Shown here one piece after another: positions 8,323 to 17,478 of a stretch of 64,000 nucleotides of DNA (its first letter is position 1; each line of letters starts with the position of its first letter). The position numbers were made by a program, and so were the translations under genes. Origin of the DNA: Pseudomonas silvicola (lineage in GTDB: Bacteria > Pseudomonadota > Gammaproteobacteria > Pseudomonadales > Pseudomonadaceae). The stretch is from assembly GCF_026651855.1 (NCBI RefSeq), contig NZ_CP093280.1:6284501-6348500 (forward strand), in the 5' to 3' direction. The notes beneath the pieces were generated by a model. It was not told the DNA's origin. It saw nothing but the letters and a program-made list of their open reading frames with translations, and did no database searches.

Positions 8323-8676
8323 GTACAACAAAAACAATAAAATGGCAGTACCCAATAAAAACAACACGTAACGGCTCTGGCATAACAAGAACAAACGCGG
8401 CAGAGGCGAAGCTAACAGATTTTTTTGGAGAGGACGCGCCACCGGGGCTTGCCCCGCACCGTACACAGAACAACAAAACTGCCCTGAGGCAGCGACGTAC
8501 CGGTGACAGGCGAATCAGCGCTCAAAAAAATACGTTTGCTCTTGACCCAGGATGTGGGTCACACGAAACGCGACAAAGGGTCACGGCCACCAAAAACAAC
8601 AACAGGCCGCCCCTCAATAATAAAAAAGAGCAAGCAACAAGACCTTGAGGGGAGCTTCGGCTCCCCTCATGCTTTC
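8323..8676 (+). ncRNA. CrcY/CrcZ-family Crc-Hfq titrating sRNA, second tandem copy
   Basis: This is a second full-length copy 537 bp downstream of the first. It has the same promoter, the same CA motifs and the same terminator. It differs by scattered substitutions and small indels (for example ATGGCAGT for CGCAGTGGT near 8341, and GTAACGGC for GAAACGAC near 8370). The terminator and all major A-rich sites are intact, so both copies look functional. It could be regarded as a crcX-type paralogue; the family names for such copies vary between species. Confidence 0.85.
8646..8669 (+). terminator. Terminator hairpin of the second CrcY-like sRNA
   Basis: The stem-loop is identical to that at 8109-8132 (TGAGGGGAGC, TTCG, GCTCCCCTCA), followed by TGCTTTCC. 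It ends the second sRNA about 150 bp before liuA. Confidence 0.8.
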
Positions 8677-8766
8677 CGCCGTTCTGCGCTCCCCTTCCCC
8701 CTTCGCCTGTCACACCGGCTGGCTCCCCTTTGCCGTCTGCGACCGTTGACACCTTTAGAGCCAAGG

Positions 8767-8782
8767 TTTACGTTAACGTAAA
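8767..8782. promoter_or_regulatory. LiuR-type operator upstream of liuA
   Basis: TTTACGTTAACGTAAA is a perfect 16-bp palindrome, 34 bp before the liuA ATG. It shares the core ACGTTAACGT with the site upstream of liuR. MerR-family regulators typically bind such dyads between -35 and -10. TTGACA at about 8750 is a possible -35. Confidence 0.82.
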
Positions 8783-8816
8783 GGTAAGCAAAACCCTATG
8801 AAAAAGGCCTGATGCC

Positions 8817-9980
8817 ATGCGCTACCCCAGCCTCAATTTCGCTTTGGGCGAAACCATCGATATGCTCCGCGACAGCGTCCAAGCCTTCGCCGCCGCCCAG
8901 ATTGCCCCCCGCGCCGCCCAGATAGACCGCGACAACCTGTTTCCCGCCGACCTCTGGCGCCAGTTCGGCGATATGGGCCTGCTGGGCATCACCGTGCCGG
9001 AGGAATACGGCGGTGCCGGCCTGGGCTACCTGGCCCATGTAGTGGCCATGGAAGAAATCAGCCGGGCTTCGGCCTCGGTAGCCCTGTCCTACGGTGCCCA
9101 CTCCAACCTGTGCGTGAACCAGATCAACCGCAACGGCACCGACGCCCAGAAACGCCAGTACCTGCCGCGCCTGATCAGCGGCGAGCACATTGGCGCCCTG
9201 GCCATGAGCGAACCCAATGCCGGCTCCGATGTGGTGTCGATGAAATTGCGCGCAGACCGCCTCGGCGACCGCTTCGTACTCAACGGTTCCAAAACCTGGA
9301 TCACCAACGGCCCCGACGCCAGCACCTACGTGATCTATGCCAAGACCGACCTGGACAAGGGCGCCCATGGCATCAGTGCCTTCATCGTGGAACGCGACTG
9401 GAAAGGTTTCAGCCGCAGCCAGAAGTTCGACAAGCTGGGGATGCGCGGCTCCAACACCTGCGAGCTGTTCTTCGACGATGTTGAAGTACCGGAGGAAAAC
9501 CTGCTGGGCAGCCTCAATGGCGGCGTGAAAGTGCTGATGAGCGGCCTGGATTACGAGCGTGTGGTGCTGTCCGGCGGCCCCACCGGCATCATGCAGGCGT
9601 GCATGGACCTGGTGGTGCCCTACATCCACGACCGCAAGCAGTTCGGCCAGAGCATTGGCGAGTTCCAGCTGATCCAGGGCAAGGTGGCCGACATGTACAC
9701 CCAGCTCAACGCCAGCCGCGCCTACCTGTATGCCGTGGCCCAGGCCTGCGAGCGCGGCGAGACCACCCGCAAGGACGCTGCCGGGGTCATCCTCTACAGC
9801 GCCGAGCGCGCCACGCAGATGGCCCTGGACGCCATCCAGATATTGGGCGGCAACGGCTACATCAACGAGTTCCCCGCCGGGCGCCTGCTGCGCGATGCCA
9901 AGCTGTACGAGATCGGCGCGGGCACCAGCGAGATCCGCCGCATGCTAATTGGCCGCGAACTGTTCAACGAGACCCGCTGA
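8817..9980 (+). CDS. liuA: Isovaleryl-CoA dehydrogenase
   Basis: A 387-residue flavoprotein acyl-CoA dehydrogenase that converts isovaleryl-CoA to 3-methylcrotonyl-CoA. It has the family motifs [16 protein letters not shown] and [12 protein letters not shown]. The catalytic base in this subfamily lies in the [12 protein letters not shown] helix (E247), the isovaleryl-CoA dehydrogenase position, rather than near the C-terminus as in most acyl-CoA dehydrogenases. The C-terminal [34 protein letters not shown] is typical. It is the first gene of liuABCD, behind the LiuR palindrome, 40 bp before liuB. Confidence 0.95.
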   Translation: MRYPSLNFALGETIDMLRDSVQAFAAAQIAPRAAQIDRDNLFPADLWRQFGDMGLLGITVPEEYGGAGLGYLAHVVAMEEISRASASVALSYGAHSNLCVNQINRNGTDAQKRQYLPRLISGEHIGALAMSEPNAGSDVVSMKLRADRLGDRFVLNGSKTWITNGPDASTYVIYAKTDLDKGAHGISAFIVERDWKGFSRSQKFDKLGMRGSNTCELFFDDVEVPEENLLGSLNGGVKVLMSGLDYERVVLSGGPTGIMQACMDLVVPYIHDRKQFGQSIGEFQLIQGKVADMYTQLNASRAYLYAVAQACERGETTRKDAAGVILYSAERATQMALDAIQILGGNGYINEFPAGRLLRDAKLYEIGAGTSEIRRMLIGRELFNETR

Positions 9981-10020
9981 GCGCGAGTCGCTTGCGGCTC
10001 GCAGCTTCCCAGGAGGATTG

Positions 10021-11628
10021 ATGGCTACTCTGCATACCGGAATTTCTACCCGTTCAGCTGAATTCGCCCGTAACGAAGTGGCCATGGTCGAACAGGTCCA
10101 GGCCTTGCGTACCCTGCTTGCCCAAGTGCGTGAAGGTGGGGGCGCCAACGCCCAGGCGCGGCATGTCGCCAAGGGCAAGCTGTTACCCCGCGAGCGCATC
10201 AACCGCTTGCTGGACAGCGGTTCGCCGTTCCTGGAAATTGGCCAACTGGCGGCTCACCAGGTGTACGACGAGACCGTGGCCGCCGCAGGGGTGATCGCCG
10301 GCATTGGCCGCGTCGAAGGCGTGGAATGCATGATCATCGCCAATGATGCCACGGTCAAAGGCGGCTCCTATTACCCGCTGACGGTGAAAAAACATTTGCG
10401 TGCCCAGGCCATCGCCCAGGAAAACCGCCTGCCCTGCCTGTACCTGGTGGATTCGGGTGGCGCCAACCTGCCGCGCCAGGACGAGGTGTTCCCCGACCGC
10501 GAGCACTTCGGGCGCATCTTCTTCAACCAGGCGAACATGAGCGCCCAGGGCATCCCCCAGATCGCCGTGGTCATGGGCTCGTGCACCGCGGGCGGCGCCT
10601 ATGTGCCTGCCATGTCGGATGAGACCATCATGGTCCGCGAGCAGGCCACCATCTTTCTGGCAGGGCCGCCGCTGGTGAAGGCGGCAACGGGCGAAGTGGT
10701 TACCGCAGAAGCATTGGGTGGCGCCGATGTGCACTGCAGGGTCTCCGGGGTGGCCGACCACTACGCCGAAAACGACGAGCACGCCTTGGCCATCGCGCGC
10801 CGCTGCGTGGCCAACCTCAACTGGCGCAAGCTGGGCCAGTTGCAGTGCCGGCCTCCCGTGGCACCGCTATACCCTGCCGAGGAGCTGTACGGCATCATTC
10901 CCGCCGACGCCAAGCAGCCCTTTGACGTGCGCGAAATCATCGCCCGTCTGGTGGATGGTTCGGTGTTCGATGAGTTCAAGGCGCTGTTCGGCACCACCCT
11001 GGTGTGTGGCTTCGCCCACCTGCACGGCATGCCCATCGCCATCCTTGGCAACAACGGCATTCTCTTCGCCGAGGCCGCGCAAAAAGGCGCGCATTTCATT
11101 GAGTTGGCCTGCCAGCGCGGCATCCCGCTGCTGTTTCTGCAGAACATCACCGGCTTCATGGTCGGGCAGAAATACGAAGCAGGCGGCATCGCCAAGCACG
11201 GTGCGAAGCTGGTCACCGCCGTGGCCTGTGCCAGGGTGCCCAAATTCACCGTGATCATCGGCGGCAGTTTCGGCGCAGGCAACTATGGCATGTGCGGTCG
11301 CGCCTACGACCCGCGCCTGCTGTGGATGTGGCCCAACGCACGCATCGGTGTGATGGGCGCCGAGCAGGCGGCTGGGGTACTGGTGCAGGTCAAGCGCGAA
11401 CAGGGCGAACGCGCGGGCACGCCGTTCAGTGCCGAGCAGGAAGCGGCGCTCAAGCAGCCCATTCTCGAGCAGTATGAGCAACAGGCCCACCCCTTCTATT
11501 CCAGCGCGCGGTTATGGGACGACGGGGTCATCGATCCGGCCCAGACCCGCGATGTGCTTGCCCTGGCCTTGTCGGCCGCGCTGAACGCGCCCATCGAAGC
11601 CAGCCGTTTTGGCATTTTCCGGATGTGA
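10021..11628 (+). CDS. liuB: Methylcrotonyl-CoA carboxylase, carboxyltransferase (beta) subunit
   Basis: A 535-residue carboxyltransferase that moves the carboxyl group from biotin to 3-methylcrotonyl-CoA, forming 3-methylglutaconyl-CoA. It has the crotonase-like acetyl-CoA carboxylase fold with [19 protein letters not shown] and [17 protein letters not shown] in the N-half and [18 protein letters not shown] in the C-half. The start at 10021 follows AGGAGG at 10011-10016; an upstream in-frame start at 9949 lies inside liuA and is rejected. LiuC follows 2 bp after the stop. Confidence 0.95.
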   Translation: MATLHTGISTRSAEFARNEVAMVEQVQALRTLLAQVREGGGANAQARHVAKGKLLPRERINRLLDSGSPFLEIGQLAAHQVYDETVAAAGVIAGIGRVEGVECMIIANDATVKGGSYYPLTVKKHLRAQAIAQENRLPCLYLVDSGGANLPRQDEVFPDREHFGRIFFNQANMSAQGIPQIAVVMGSCTAGGAYVPAMSDETIMVREQATIFLAGPPLVKAATGEVVTAEALGGADVHCRVSGVADHYAENDEHALAIARRCVANLNWRKLGQLQCRPPVAPLYPAEELYGIIPADAKQPFDVREIIARLVDGSVFDEFKALFGTTLVCGFAHLHGMPIAILGNNGILFAEAAQKGAHFIELACQRGIPLLFLQNITGFMVGQKYEAGGIAKHGAKLVTAVACARVPKFTVIIGGSFGAGNYGMCGRAYDPRLLWMWPNARIGVMGAEQAAGVLVQVKREQGERAGTPFSAEQEAALKQPILEQYEQQAHPFYSSARLWDDGVIDPAQTRDVLALALSAALNAPIEASRFGIFRM

Positions 11629-11630
11629 CC

Positions 11631-12437
11631 ATGAACGACTTCAGTACCCTCGAACTGGAACACGACCCGCGCGGCTTCGCTACCTTGTGGCTGAACCGCC
11701 CCGAGAAACACAACGCCTTCAATGCCCAGATGATCCGCGAGCTGATCCTGGCCCTGGACACCGTGGCCAGTGACAACCGCCTGCGCTTTCTGCTCATTCG
11801 CGGCCGCGGCAAACACTTCTGCGCCGGGGCCGACCTGGCCTGGATGCAGCAATCGGCACAGCTGGACTTCAACACCAACCTGGACGATGCCCGCGAGCTG
11901 GGTGAGCTGATGTATGGCCTGCACAAACTCAAACTGCCGACCCTGGCGGTGGTCCAGGGCGCGGCCTATGGCGGCGCGCTGGGCTTGATCAGTTGCTGCG
12001 ACATGGCCATCGGCACCCGGGACGCGCAGTTTTGCCTTTCGGAAGTCCGTATTGGCCTGGTGCCAGCGGTCATCAGCCCGTTCGTGGTCAAGGCCATCGG
12101 TGAGCGCGCCACCCGCCGCTACGCCCTCAGCGCTGAGCGCTTCGATGGCCAGCGGGCCCTTGAACTGGGGTTGCTGACCGATGTTTGCGCCAGCGAAGAA
12201 CTGGAGCAACGAGTACAGGCGTGGGTGCAAACGATGCTGCTCAACAGCCCCTTGGCCATGCGGGCCTGCAAGGAACTGCTGCGCGAAGTAGCCCACGGTG
12301 AAACCACTGCAGGTGCGCGCCGCTATTGCGAGAACGCCATCGCCCGCATTCGCGTCAGCGGCGAAGGCCAGGAAGGCTTGCGCGCATTTCTGGAGAAACG
12401 TACGCCAGCCTGGCAAGCACGGGAGCTCAAACCATGA
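11631..12437 (+). CDS. liuC: Methylglutaconyl-CoA hydratase (enoyl-CoA hydratase family)
   Basis: A 268-residue crotonase-fold hydratase that adds water to 3-methylglutaconyl-CoA to give HMG-CoA, the MvaB substrate. The oxyanion-hole segments are visible: GKHFCAGADLAWMQ (about 60-73) and VQGAAYGGALGLISCCDMAI (about 106-125), followed by the FCLSEVRIGLVPAVIS loop. The ATG at 11631 lies 2 bp after the liuB stop; the longer reading frame from 11514 lies inside liuB and is rejected. Its stop overlaps the liuD start (ATGA), showing translational coupling. Confidence 0.93.
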   Translation: MNDFSTLELEHDPRGFATLWLNRPEKHNAFNAQMIRELILALDTVASDNRLRFLLIRGRGKHFCAGADLAWMQQSAQLDFNTNLDDARELGELMYGLHKLKLPTLAVVQGAAYGGALGLISCCDMAIGTRDAQFCLSEVRIGLVPAVISPFVVKAIGERATRRYALSAERFDGQRALELGLLTDVCASEELEQRVQAWVQTMLLNSPLAMRACKELLREVAHGETTAGARRYCENAIARIRVSGEGQEGLRAFLEKRTPAWQARELKP

Positions 12438-14299
12438 CCTCGATCACTTCCCTGCTGGTGGCCAACCGTGGCGAAATCGCTTGCCGGGTGATGCGCACCG
12501 CCAAGGCCATGGGCTTGACCACGGTGGCCGTGCACAGCGCCATCGACCGTGACGCACGCCATGCCCGCGAAGCCGATCTGCGGGTCGACCTGGGCGGCAG
12601 CAAAGCCAGCGACAGCTACCTGGCCATCGACAAGATCATCGCCGCCGCCCGCGACAGCGGCGCCCAGGCCATTCACCCCGGCTACGGTTTCCTTTCCGAG
12701 AATGCTGAATTTGCGCGGGCCATCGAGGCCGCGGGGTTGATCTTCCTCGGCCCGCCTGCCAGTGCCATCGACGCCATGGGCAGCAAGTCGGCGGCCAAGG
12801 CCCTGATGGAAAGCGCCGGCGTGCCGCTGGTGCCGGGCTACCACGGCCAGGCGCAGGACCTGGAGACGTTCCGTACTGCCGCCGCGCGGATTGGTTACCC
12901 GGTGCTGCTCAAGGCCAGTGCGGGTGGCGGCGGCAAGGGTATGAAGGTGGTGGAGCGTGAAGGCGATCTGGCCGATGCCCTGGCTTCGGCCCAGCGGGAA
13001 GCGCAATCGTCATTCGGCGATTCACGCATGCTGGTGGAAAAGTACGTGCTGCAACCGCGTCATGTGGAAATCCAGGTATTCGCCGACCAGCATGGGCACT
13101 GCCTATACCTGAACGAGCGCGATTGCTCCATTCAGCGCCGCCACCAGAAGGTCGTCGAGGAGGCGCCGGCCCCGGGGCTGCCCGCCGAGTTGCGCCAGGC
13201 CATGGGCGAGGCGGCGGTGAAGGCGGCGCTGGCCATCGGTTACGTGGGCGCCGGCACCGTCGAATTTCTCCTCGACGCCCGGGGCGAATTCTTCTTCATG
13301 GAGATGAACACCCGGCTGCAGGTCGAACACCCGGTCACCGAAGCGATCACCGGGCTGGACCTGGTGGCCTGGCAGATCCGCGTGGCCCAGGGCGAACCCC
13401 TGCCCCTTGCCCAAGCCCAGGTACCGCTGCACGGGCATGCCATTGAAGTGCGCCTGTATGCCGAAGACCCGGACAACGCGTTTCTGCCCGCCACCGGCAC
13501 CCTGGCCCTGTACCGCGAGTCGGCACCCGGCCCGGGGCGGCGGGTAGACAGTGGTGTCAGCGAGGGTGACCAGGTCTCGCCGTTTTACGACCCCATGCTC
13601 GGCAAGCTGATTGCCTGGGGCGAAACCCGCGAGCAGGCACGGTTGCGCTTGCTGAGCATGCTCGACGAATTTTCCGTGGGCGGCGTGCGCACCAACCTGG
13701 CGTTCCTGCGGCGCATCATCGGCCACCCCGCCTTCGCCGCGGCCGAACTGGACACCGGGTTCATTCCCCGGCATCAGGCGCAGTTGCTGCCGGCCGCCGG
13801 CGTGTTGCCGCCTGCGTTCTGGCAAGCGGCCGCCGCAGCGCTGCTGCCATCACCCGGCAATGACCCGTGGTCCGCCGCCAGCGGCCTGCGCCTCGGGCTG
13901 CCCAGCGAGACCGTCGTGGCGGTGCGGTGTCGCGACCAGCACCAGGTGGTGCACCTGGCCAGCGGTGCGGCCACCCCCACGGCGTATCGGCGTGGGGACA
14001 CGGTGTACCTGCCCTGGCAGGGCGAGGTTTACCCGGTGAACCTGTTCGACGCCATCGCCGAGGCCGACGAAGGTCACAGCCACCAGGGTGGCCTCAACGC
14101 CCCCATGAACGGCAGCATCGTGCGGGTGCTGGTCAGTGCCGGGCAGTCAGTGGACGCCGGCACTGCGCTGGTGGTGCTTGAAGCCATGAAGATGGAACAC
14201 AGCATCCGCGCGCCCCAGGCCGGGCTGGTCAAGGCACTGCATTGCACCGAGGGCGACATGGTAACCGAGGGCAGTGTGCTGGTGGAGATGGAGGCGTAG
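12434..14299 (+). CDS. liuD: Methylcrotonyl-CoA carboxylase, biotin carboxylase/biotin carrier (alpha) subunit
   Basis: A 621-residue subunit that carboxylates biotin and carries it. It has an N-terminal biotin carboxylase domain (LLVANRGEIACRVMRTAK), an ATP-grasp glycine loop KASAGGGGKGMK (about 158-169), EMNTRLQVEHPVTE, and a C-terminal biotinyl domain with the acceptor lysine in LEAMKMEHS (K586, 35 residues from the end, the standard distance). It starts inside the liuC stop codon (ATGA). With LiuB it forms the carboxylase that commits isovalerate carbon to HMG-CoA. Confidence 0.95.
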   Translation: MTSITSLLVANRGEIACRVMRTAKAMGLTTVAVHSAIDRDARHAREADLRVDLGGSKASDSYLAIDKIIAAARDSGAQAIHPGYGFLSENAEFARAIEAAGLIFLGPPASAIDAMGSKSAAKALMESAGVPLVPGYHGQAQDLETFRTAAARIGYPVLLKASAGGGGKGMKVVEREGDLADALASAQREAQSSFGDSRMLVEKYVLQPRHVEIQVFADQHGHCLYLNERDCSIQRRHQKVVEEAPAPGLPAELRQAMGEAAVKAALAIGYVGAGTVEFLLDARGEFFFMEMNTRLQVEHPVTEAITGLDLVAWQIRVAQGEPLPLAQAQVPLHGHAIEVRLYAEDPDNAFLPATGTLALYRESAPGPGRRVDSGVSEGDQVSPFYDPMLGKLIAWGETREQARLRLLSMLDEFSVGGVRTNLAFLRRIIGHPAFAAAELDTGFIPRHQAQLLPAAGVLPPAFWQAAAAALLPSPGNDPWSAASGLRLGLPSETVVAVRCRDQHQVVHLASGAATPTAYRRGDTVYLPWQGEVYPVNLFDAIAEADEGHSHQGGLNAPMNGSIVRVLVSAGQSVDAGTALVVLEAMKMEHSIRAPQAGLVKALHCTEGDMVTEGSVLVEMEA

Positions 14300-14350
14300 C
14301 ACGCTTGCCTGGATTCAGTTTCCAACCTCGCAGGCCCGGACCGGTGCTGC

Positions 14351-14893
14351 TCAGGCCGCCAGCGCTGCCTCGATGGCCTTGAGCAGACGCGGGTCATCGG
14401 CGGCCACGTCCGGTGCGAAGCGGCCCACCACCTGCCCTTCGCGGTTGATCAGAAACTTCTCGAAATTCCACTGCACCTCCGGCACCGGGTTCACCGGGAT
14501 GCCCTTGCCGGTCAGGCGCTCGCGCCAGGGGCCTTCGCCCTCGGCGTCGGGAATGGCCCGGGTCAGTGCTGCGTACAGCGGATGCTGGTCGTCGCCCACC
14601 ACCGAAATCTTCGAGAACAGCGGAAACTTCACGTCGTAGGTCAGGCTGCAGAAGGCTTTGATCTCGTCATCGCTGCCGGGCTCCTGGGCCTTGAAATTGT
14701 TGGCGGGAAAACCCAATACTTCCAGGCCCCGGGCACGGTGGCTTTCATACAGTTTTTCCAGCCCTTCGTATTGCGGGGTCAGGCCGCATCTGGAAGCAAC
14801 GTTGACCACCAGCAGCACCTTGCCCTTGTAGGCCTCGAGGGTTTGCGGCTGGCCGTCGATGGTCTTGACCGGGATGGAATACAGAGTGCTCAT
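14351..14893 (-). CDS. Glutathione peroxidase family thiol peroxidase
   Basis: A 180-residue thioredoxin-fold peroxidase that reduces hydrogen or lipid peroxides with thioredoxin or glutathione. The peroxidatic cysteine sits in VNVASRCGLTPQYEGLE (about residue 36). Other family motifs are LGFPANNFKAQEPGSDDEI, in which the usual FGxQEPG is degenerate and the Gln of the catalytic triad must be sought in KAQEPG, and VQWNFEKFLINREG with the conserved Trp and Asn. The start at 14893 gives the family N-terminus MSTLYSIPV; the upstream extension to 15061 is non-homologous. It is a single gene convergent with liuD. Confidence 0.9.
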   Translation of the reverse strand: MSTLYSIPVKTIDGQPQTLEAYKGKVLLVVNVASRCGLTPQYEGLEKLYESHRARGLEVLGFPANNFKAQEPGSDDEIKAFCSLTYDVKFPLFSKISVVGDDQHPLYAALTRAIPDAEGEGPWRERLTGKGIPVNPVPEVQWNFEKFLINREGQVVGRFAPDVAADDPRLLKAIEAALAA

Positions 14894-15081
14894 GACAGGC
14901 TCCGGGACGGGAAAGTGGCTTTCACTGTAGCACCGCGCCGCCCGGTACACATCCGTAGCAGCGGACCTGGCCGCGTCGAAGCCAACACGGTGTGCCTGAC
15001 ACTGCTCGGCGCCTGGGACGCGGCCGGGTCCGCTGCGGCGCGTACAGAGCGGCGGACGCACGCTCGGAAGTGAGCGCTGGT

Positions 15082-16164
15082 TCAGTTGCGGGCCATGCAG
15101 CGCGCGCGGCGTTCGTCGACGCGGCGGGCGAACCAGGCGGTGGTCAGGTGGCGGGTGATCTTCGGGCTTTCCAGGGTGATGCCCGGCAGGATCGCCCGGG
15201 GCACGGGCTGGCCTGCTACCTGGTCGGCCAGTTCGAACACCCGCTGGTAAACCCGGGTGTCCTCGAAGTCCGGTTGCTCGCCCTTGTCGAGCGCCCGACG
15301 GATGTCGATGTCGCTCATGCCCAGCCGCGTGCCCAGGGAGCGCACCGCCAACTCGGTCTGCCCCGCCGTGAGCGAGCCGTAGTCGATCAGGTCGCCATCC
15401 AGCGCCAGCCGCGCCTTGACCAGGCGGTTGAGGGCAGCCTGGAAGGCGGCGTTGCGGCTGGCGTAATGGCCGGCGTTGTAGTCGGCGAAGCGGTACAGCG
15501 GCTCGGGGTAATGAACCGGGTAGCCCAGCAAGTGCGCGGTGCCGAAGTACACCCCGCCACGGCGGCTGAAAACCTCATGGCGAATGGAGTCCTGCACCGG
15601 GTACGGGTACCCGCGGGCATTGCGCTCGGCATAGTCCACGGCCACCTGCATGGGCCCGCCGGTGTGCACGGGGTTGAAGGTGCCAAACAGCTGCCGGCCC
15701 AAGGGCGCCATGCTGATGAAGTCATCGAATACTTCGCTCAATTCACGCTCCGAACGCACGCTGGCGATGCGCTGGGCATAGGTCCTGCCGGTGGGAGAGG
15801 CAAGGCCCAGCGCCGCGTCGACCACGAACCCCGGCACGTGCAGGCGCCCGGCGCGGCGATCAATCTCGGTACGGGCAATGCGGCCCAGCCCCGGCACCTG
15901 AGGGTCGGCCTGGAAGTTGGATTCCTGCTCGATGACCGCGATCACCGAACACAGGTTCTGGGTGCTGGGGTCCAGCGACTGGGTTTCGAAGGCGACCTGA
16001 ATATCAGCCGCCCACCCTTGCCGATTGGTCGCCGAAGGTGGCAGCAGGCGCACAACCTTGGCGCGCACCTGCTCGGGTGACGGCGCCTGTTGCAGCGGCT
16101 GATGGCTGCAAGCGCTCAACGCCAGCAGGCCGATCAACAATCCATAGCGTTTCAGCTCGCTCAA
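15082..16164 (-). CDS. DUF1615 family lipoprotein
   Basis: A 360-residue putative lipoprotein. A short signal peptide ends in the lipobox LLALSAC, with the acylated cysteine near residue 19. The rest matches what I recognise as the DUF1615 family, common in Gram-negative bacteria and of unknown function (CSVIAVIEQESNFQADPQVPGLG, FNPVHTGGPMQVAVDYAE, GGVYFGTAHLL). EQESNF resembles the glutamate region of lytic transglycosylases, so muralytic activity is possible but unproven. It starts with TTG at 16164 behind GAGGTG and follows the phosphatase gene by 24 bp, so it may be the last gene of the tonB-phytase operon. Confidence 0.75.
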   Translation of the reverse strand: MSELKRYGLLIGLLALSACSHQPLQQAPSPEQVRAKVVRLLPPSATNRQGWAADIQVAFETQSLDPSTQNLCSVIAVIEQESNFQADPQVPGLGRIARTEIDRRAGRLHVPGFVVDAALGLASPTGRTYAQRIASVRSERELSEVFDDFISMAPLGRQLFGTFNPVHTGGPMQVAVDYAERNARGYPYPVQDSIRHEVFSRRGGVYFGTAHLLGYPVHYPEPLYRFADYNAGHYASRNAAFQAALNRLVKARLALDGDLIDYGSLTAGQTELAVRSLGTRLGMSDIDIRRALDKGEQPDFEDTRVYQRVFELADQVAGQPVPRAILPGITLESPKITRHLTTAWFARRVDERRARCMARN

Positions 16165-16188
16165 TCAGGCACCTCGTGGTTCATCGGT

Positions 16189-17478
16189 TCAGTGGTCAGC
16201 GTACCTCTGCGGCTCGGTGGCGCTGGCATCCACCCGCTCGCCCATGGCTTGCTCGAAACGCGCCAAGGGCATCAGCGGCTGGCCATCGACACCAGCGAAC
16301 TGCACCCGGTACGGCGCGTCGTGGCTGAGCTGGCGCAACTGGTCCAGGCTCTGGGCCACATAGGCCAGGCTGACAAAGCGCTGGCCACTGCGCGGGTCCA
16401 GCCAGCGCTCGAACAACAGGGTGCCACCGGGCGCGGCGTCGTCCTCGGGGTACTCGGCGATCTTCCAGTCAAAGCCTAGCAGCGTACGCAACTGGGCGAT
16501 GTTGCTGTCATGGCCCACGTACGCCAGCCATGCCGCGGAGGGTGGGCCACCCGCGGCTGCCTTGCCGGTCTCCTCCAGCGCCAGCAACACCTGGCTCAGC
16601 AACTGCGAGGCGCCGCGGCGGGCCACGTAGGGCAGGTGCTGACTCAGAGCATATTTACCGCTGCGCAGTTCCATCAAACCCGCCACCTCATGGGCGGTGC
16701 GGCCTTGACCAAAGGCCACCTGGTCCAGCGGCATGCCTTCGGCGTACTGCATGCGGAACGTCTCGGCCATGGCCGCGCCGACGCTCAACGGGCCGCTGAG
16801 CTTGACCGTGGTGCCTTTTTCTTTCAGCCCCCAGGGCTGCTCGCTCAACGCGCAATGTGGCGCCTTGGGGCAGGTGGCGGGCACGCCGACCACGTTCTGC
16901 ATACGCAGCAAGGCCGGGCCATACTTCGCCTGGGCCGCCTGCGGGCTGCCGCCCATGGCCGCCAGAATAGCCTGCTCGGCCTGCTGGCGGTCCAGCCCAG
17001 CCAAGCCGTTCTCGCTACCATGGAACAGACGGTCCTGGCCCGCGCTGGCATGGTGCACCGGCACTGGGCAACCCGGGAACAGGCCTTCGAGCAATGCCTT
17101 GCTGGTCGCCCGGGTACGCGCTACCGGGCTGGACCAGAGGTAGGCTTGGCCAGCGCCAGGGCACCCATCGGCGGCCAGCAGCCCATGGCCCACCAGGTAC
17201 TGGCGCTGCCACTGGCCCAGCAGCACGGTGGCGGCATAACCGTGAGGCGTGAGTTGGCCATCGGCGACGGCAAAGCGCGGCCAGGTCTTGGCCGACCAGG
17301 CTTGCAACTCGGCGGTGTCAGTCGCCGGGCGGATACCGTGACGCATCACCAGCACCACCTTGTCCAGGCGCAGGCCCTCGGTGTTCAGGGTTTCGGCGTG
17401 CAACAGCGGGCTGGTCACCAGCGCCAGGGCCACGGCCAGGCCGCGCAACAACGGGTACTTAGAAGTCATAGCGGGCAT
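16189..17478 (-). CDS. Periplasmic histidine acid phosphatase, phytase (AppA/Agp) type
   Basis: A 429-residue member of histidine phosphatase clade 2. A signal peptide (TSKYPLLRGLAVALALVTSPLLHAE) sends it to the periplasm. The catalytic motif VMRHGIRPATD (RHGxRx, phosphohistidine at about residue 47) and the C-terminal AYVGHDSNIAQLRTLLG (HD proton donor) are present, and the paired cysteines fit disulfides. The family releases phosphate from phytate, glucose-1-phosphate or other phosphomonoesters; which one is not decided here. The start overlaps the receptor gene's end by 20 bp (a second ATG at 17469 is possible), so the two are translationally coupled. The operon is probably PhoB-controlled (sites at 21.7 and 22.8 kb). 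Confidence 0.87.
   Translation of the reverse strand: MPAMTSKYPLLRGLAVALALVTSPLLHAETLNTEGLRLDKVVLVMRHGIRPATDTAELQAWSAKTWPRFAVADGQLTPHGYAATVLLGQWQRQYLVGHGLLAADGCPGAGQAYLWSSPVARTRATSKALLEGLFPGCPVPVHHASAGQDRLFHGSENGLAGLDRQQAEQAILAAMGGSPQAAQAKYGPALLRMQNVVGVPATCPKAPHCALSEQPWGLKEKGTTVKLSGPLSVGAAMAETFRMQYAEGMPLDQVAFGQGRTAHEVAGLMELRSGKYALSQHLPYVARRGASQLLSQVLLALEETGKAAAGGPPSAAWLAYVGHDSNIAQLRTLLGFDWKIAEYPEDDAAPGGTLLFERWLDPRSGQRFVSLAYVAQSLDQLRQLSHDAPYRVQFAGVDGQPLMPLARFEQAMGERVDASATEPQRYADH

Noticed and set aside
7467-8476. Two near-identical small minus-strand frames starting MLFCVRCGASPGG (7467-7940 and 8225-8476)
   Set aside because: They lie antisense to the two CrcY-like sRNAs and are alike only because the sRNA gene is duplicated; no start signals.
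10021-14299. Possible propionyl- or geranyl-CoA carboxylase instead of methylcrotonyl-CoA carboxylase
   Set aside because: The order with isovaleryl-CoA dehydrogenase, methylglutaconyl-CoA hydratase, HMG-CoA lyase and a LiuR-type regulator fixes the leucine pathway.
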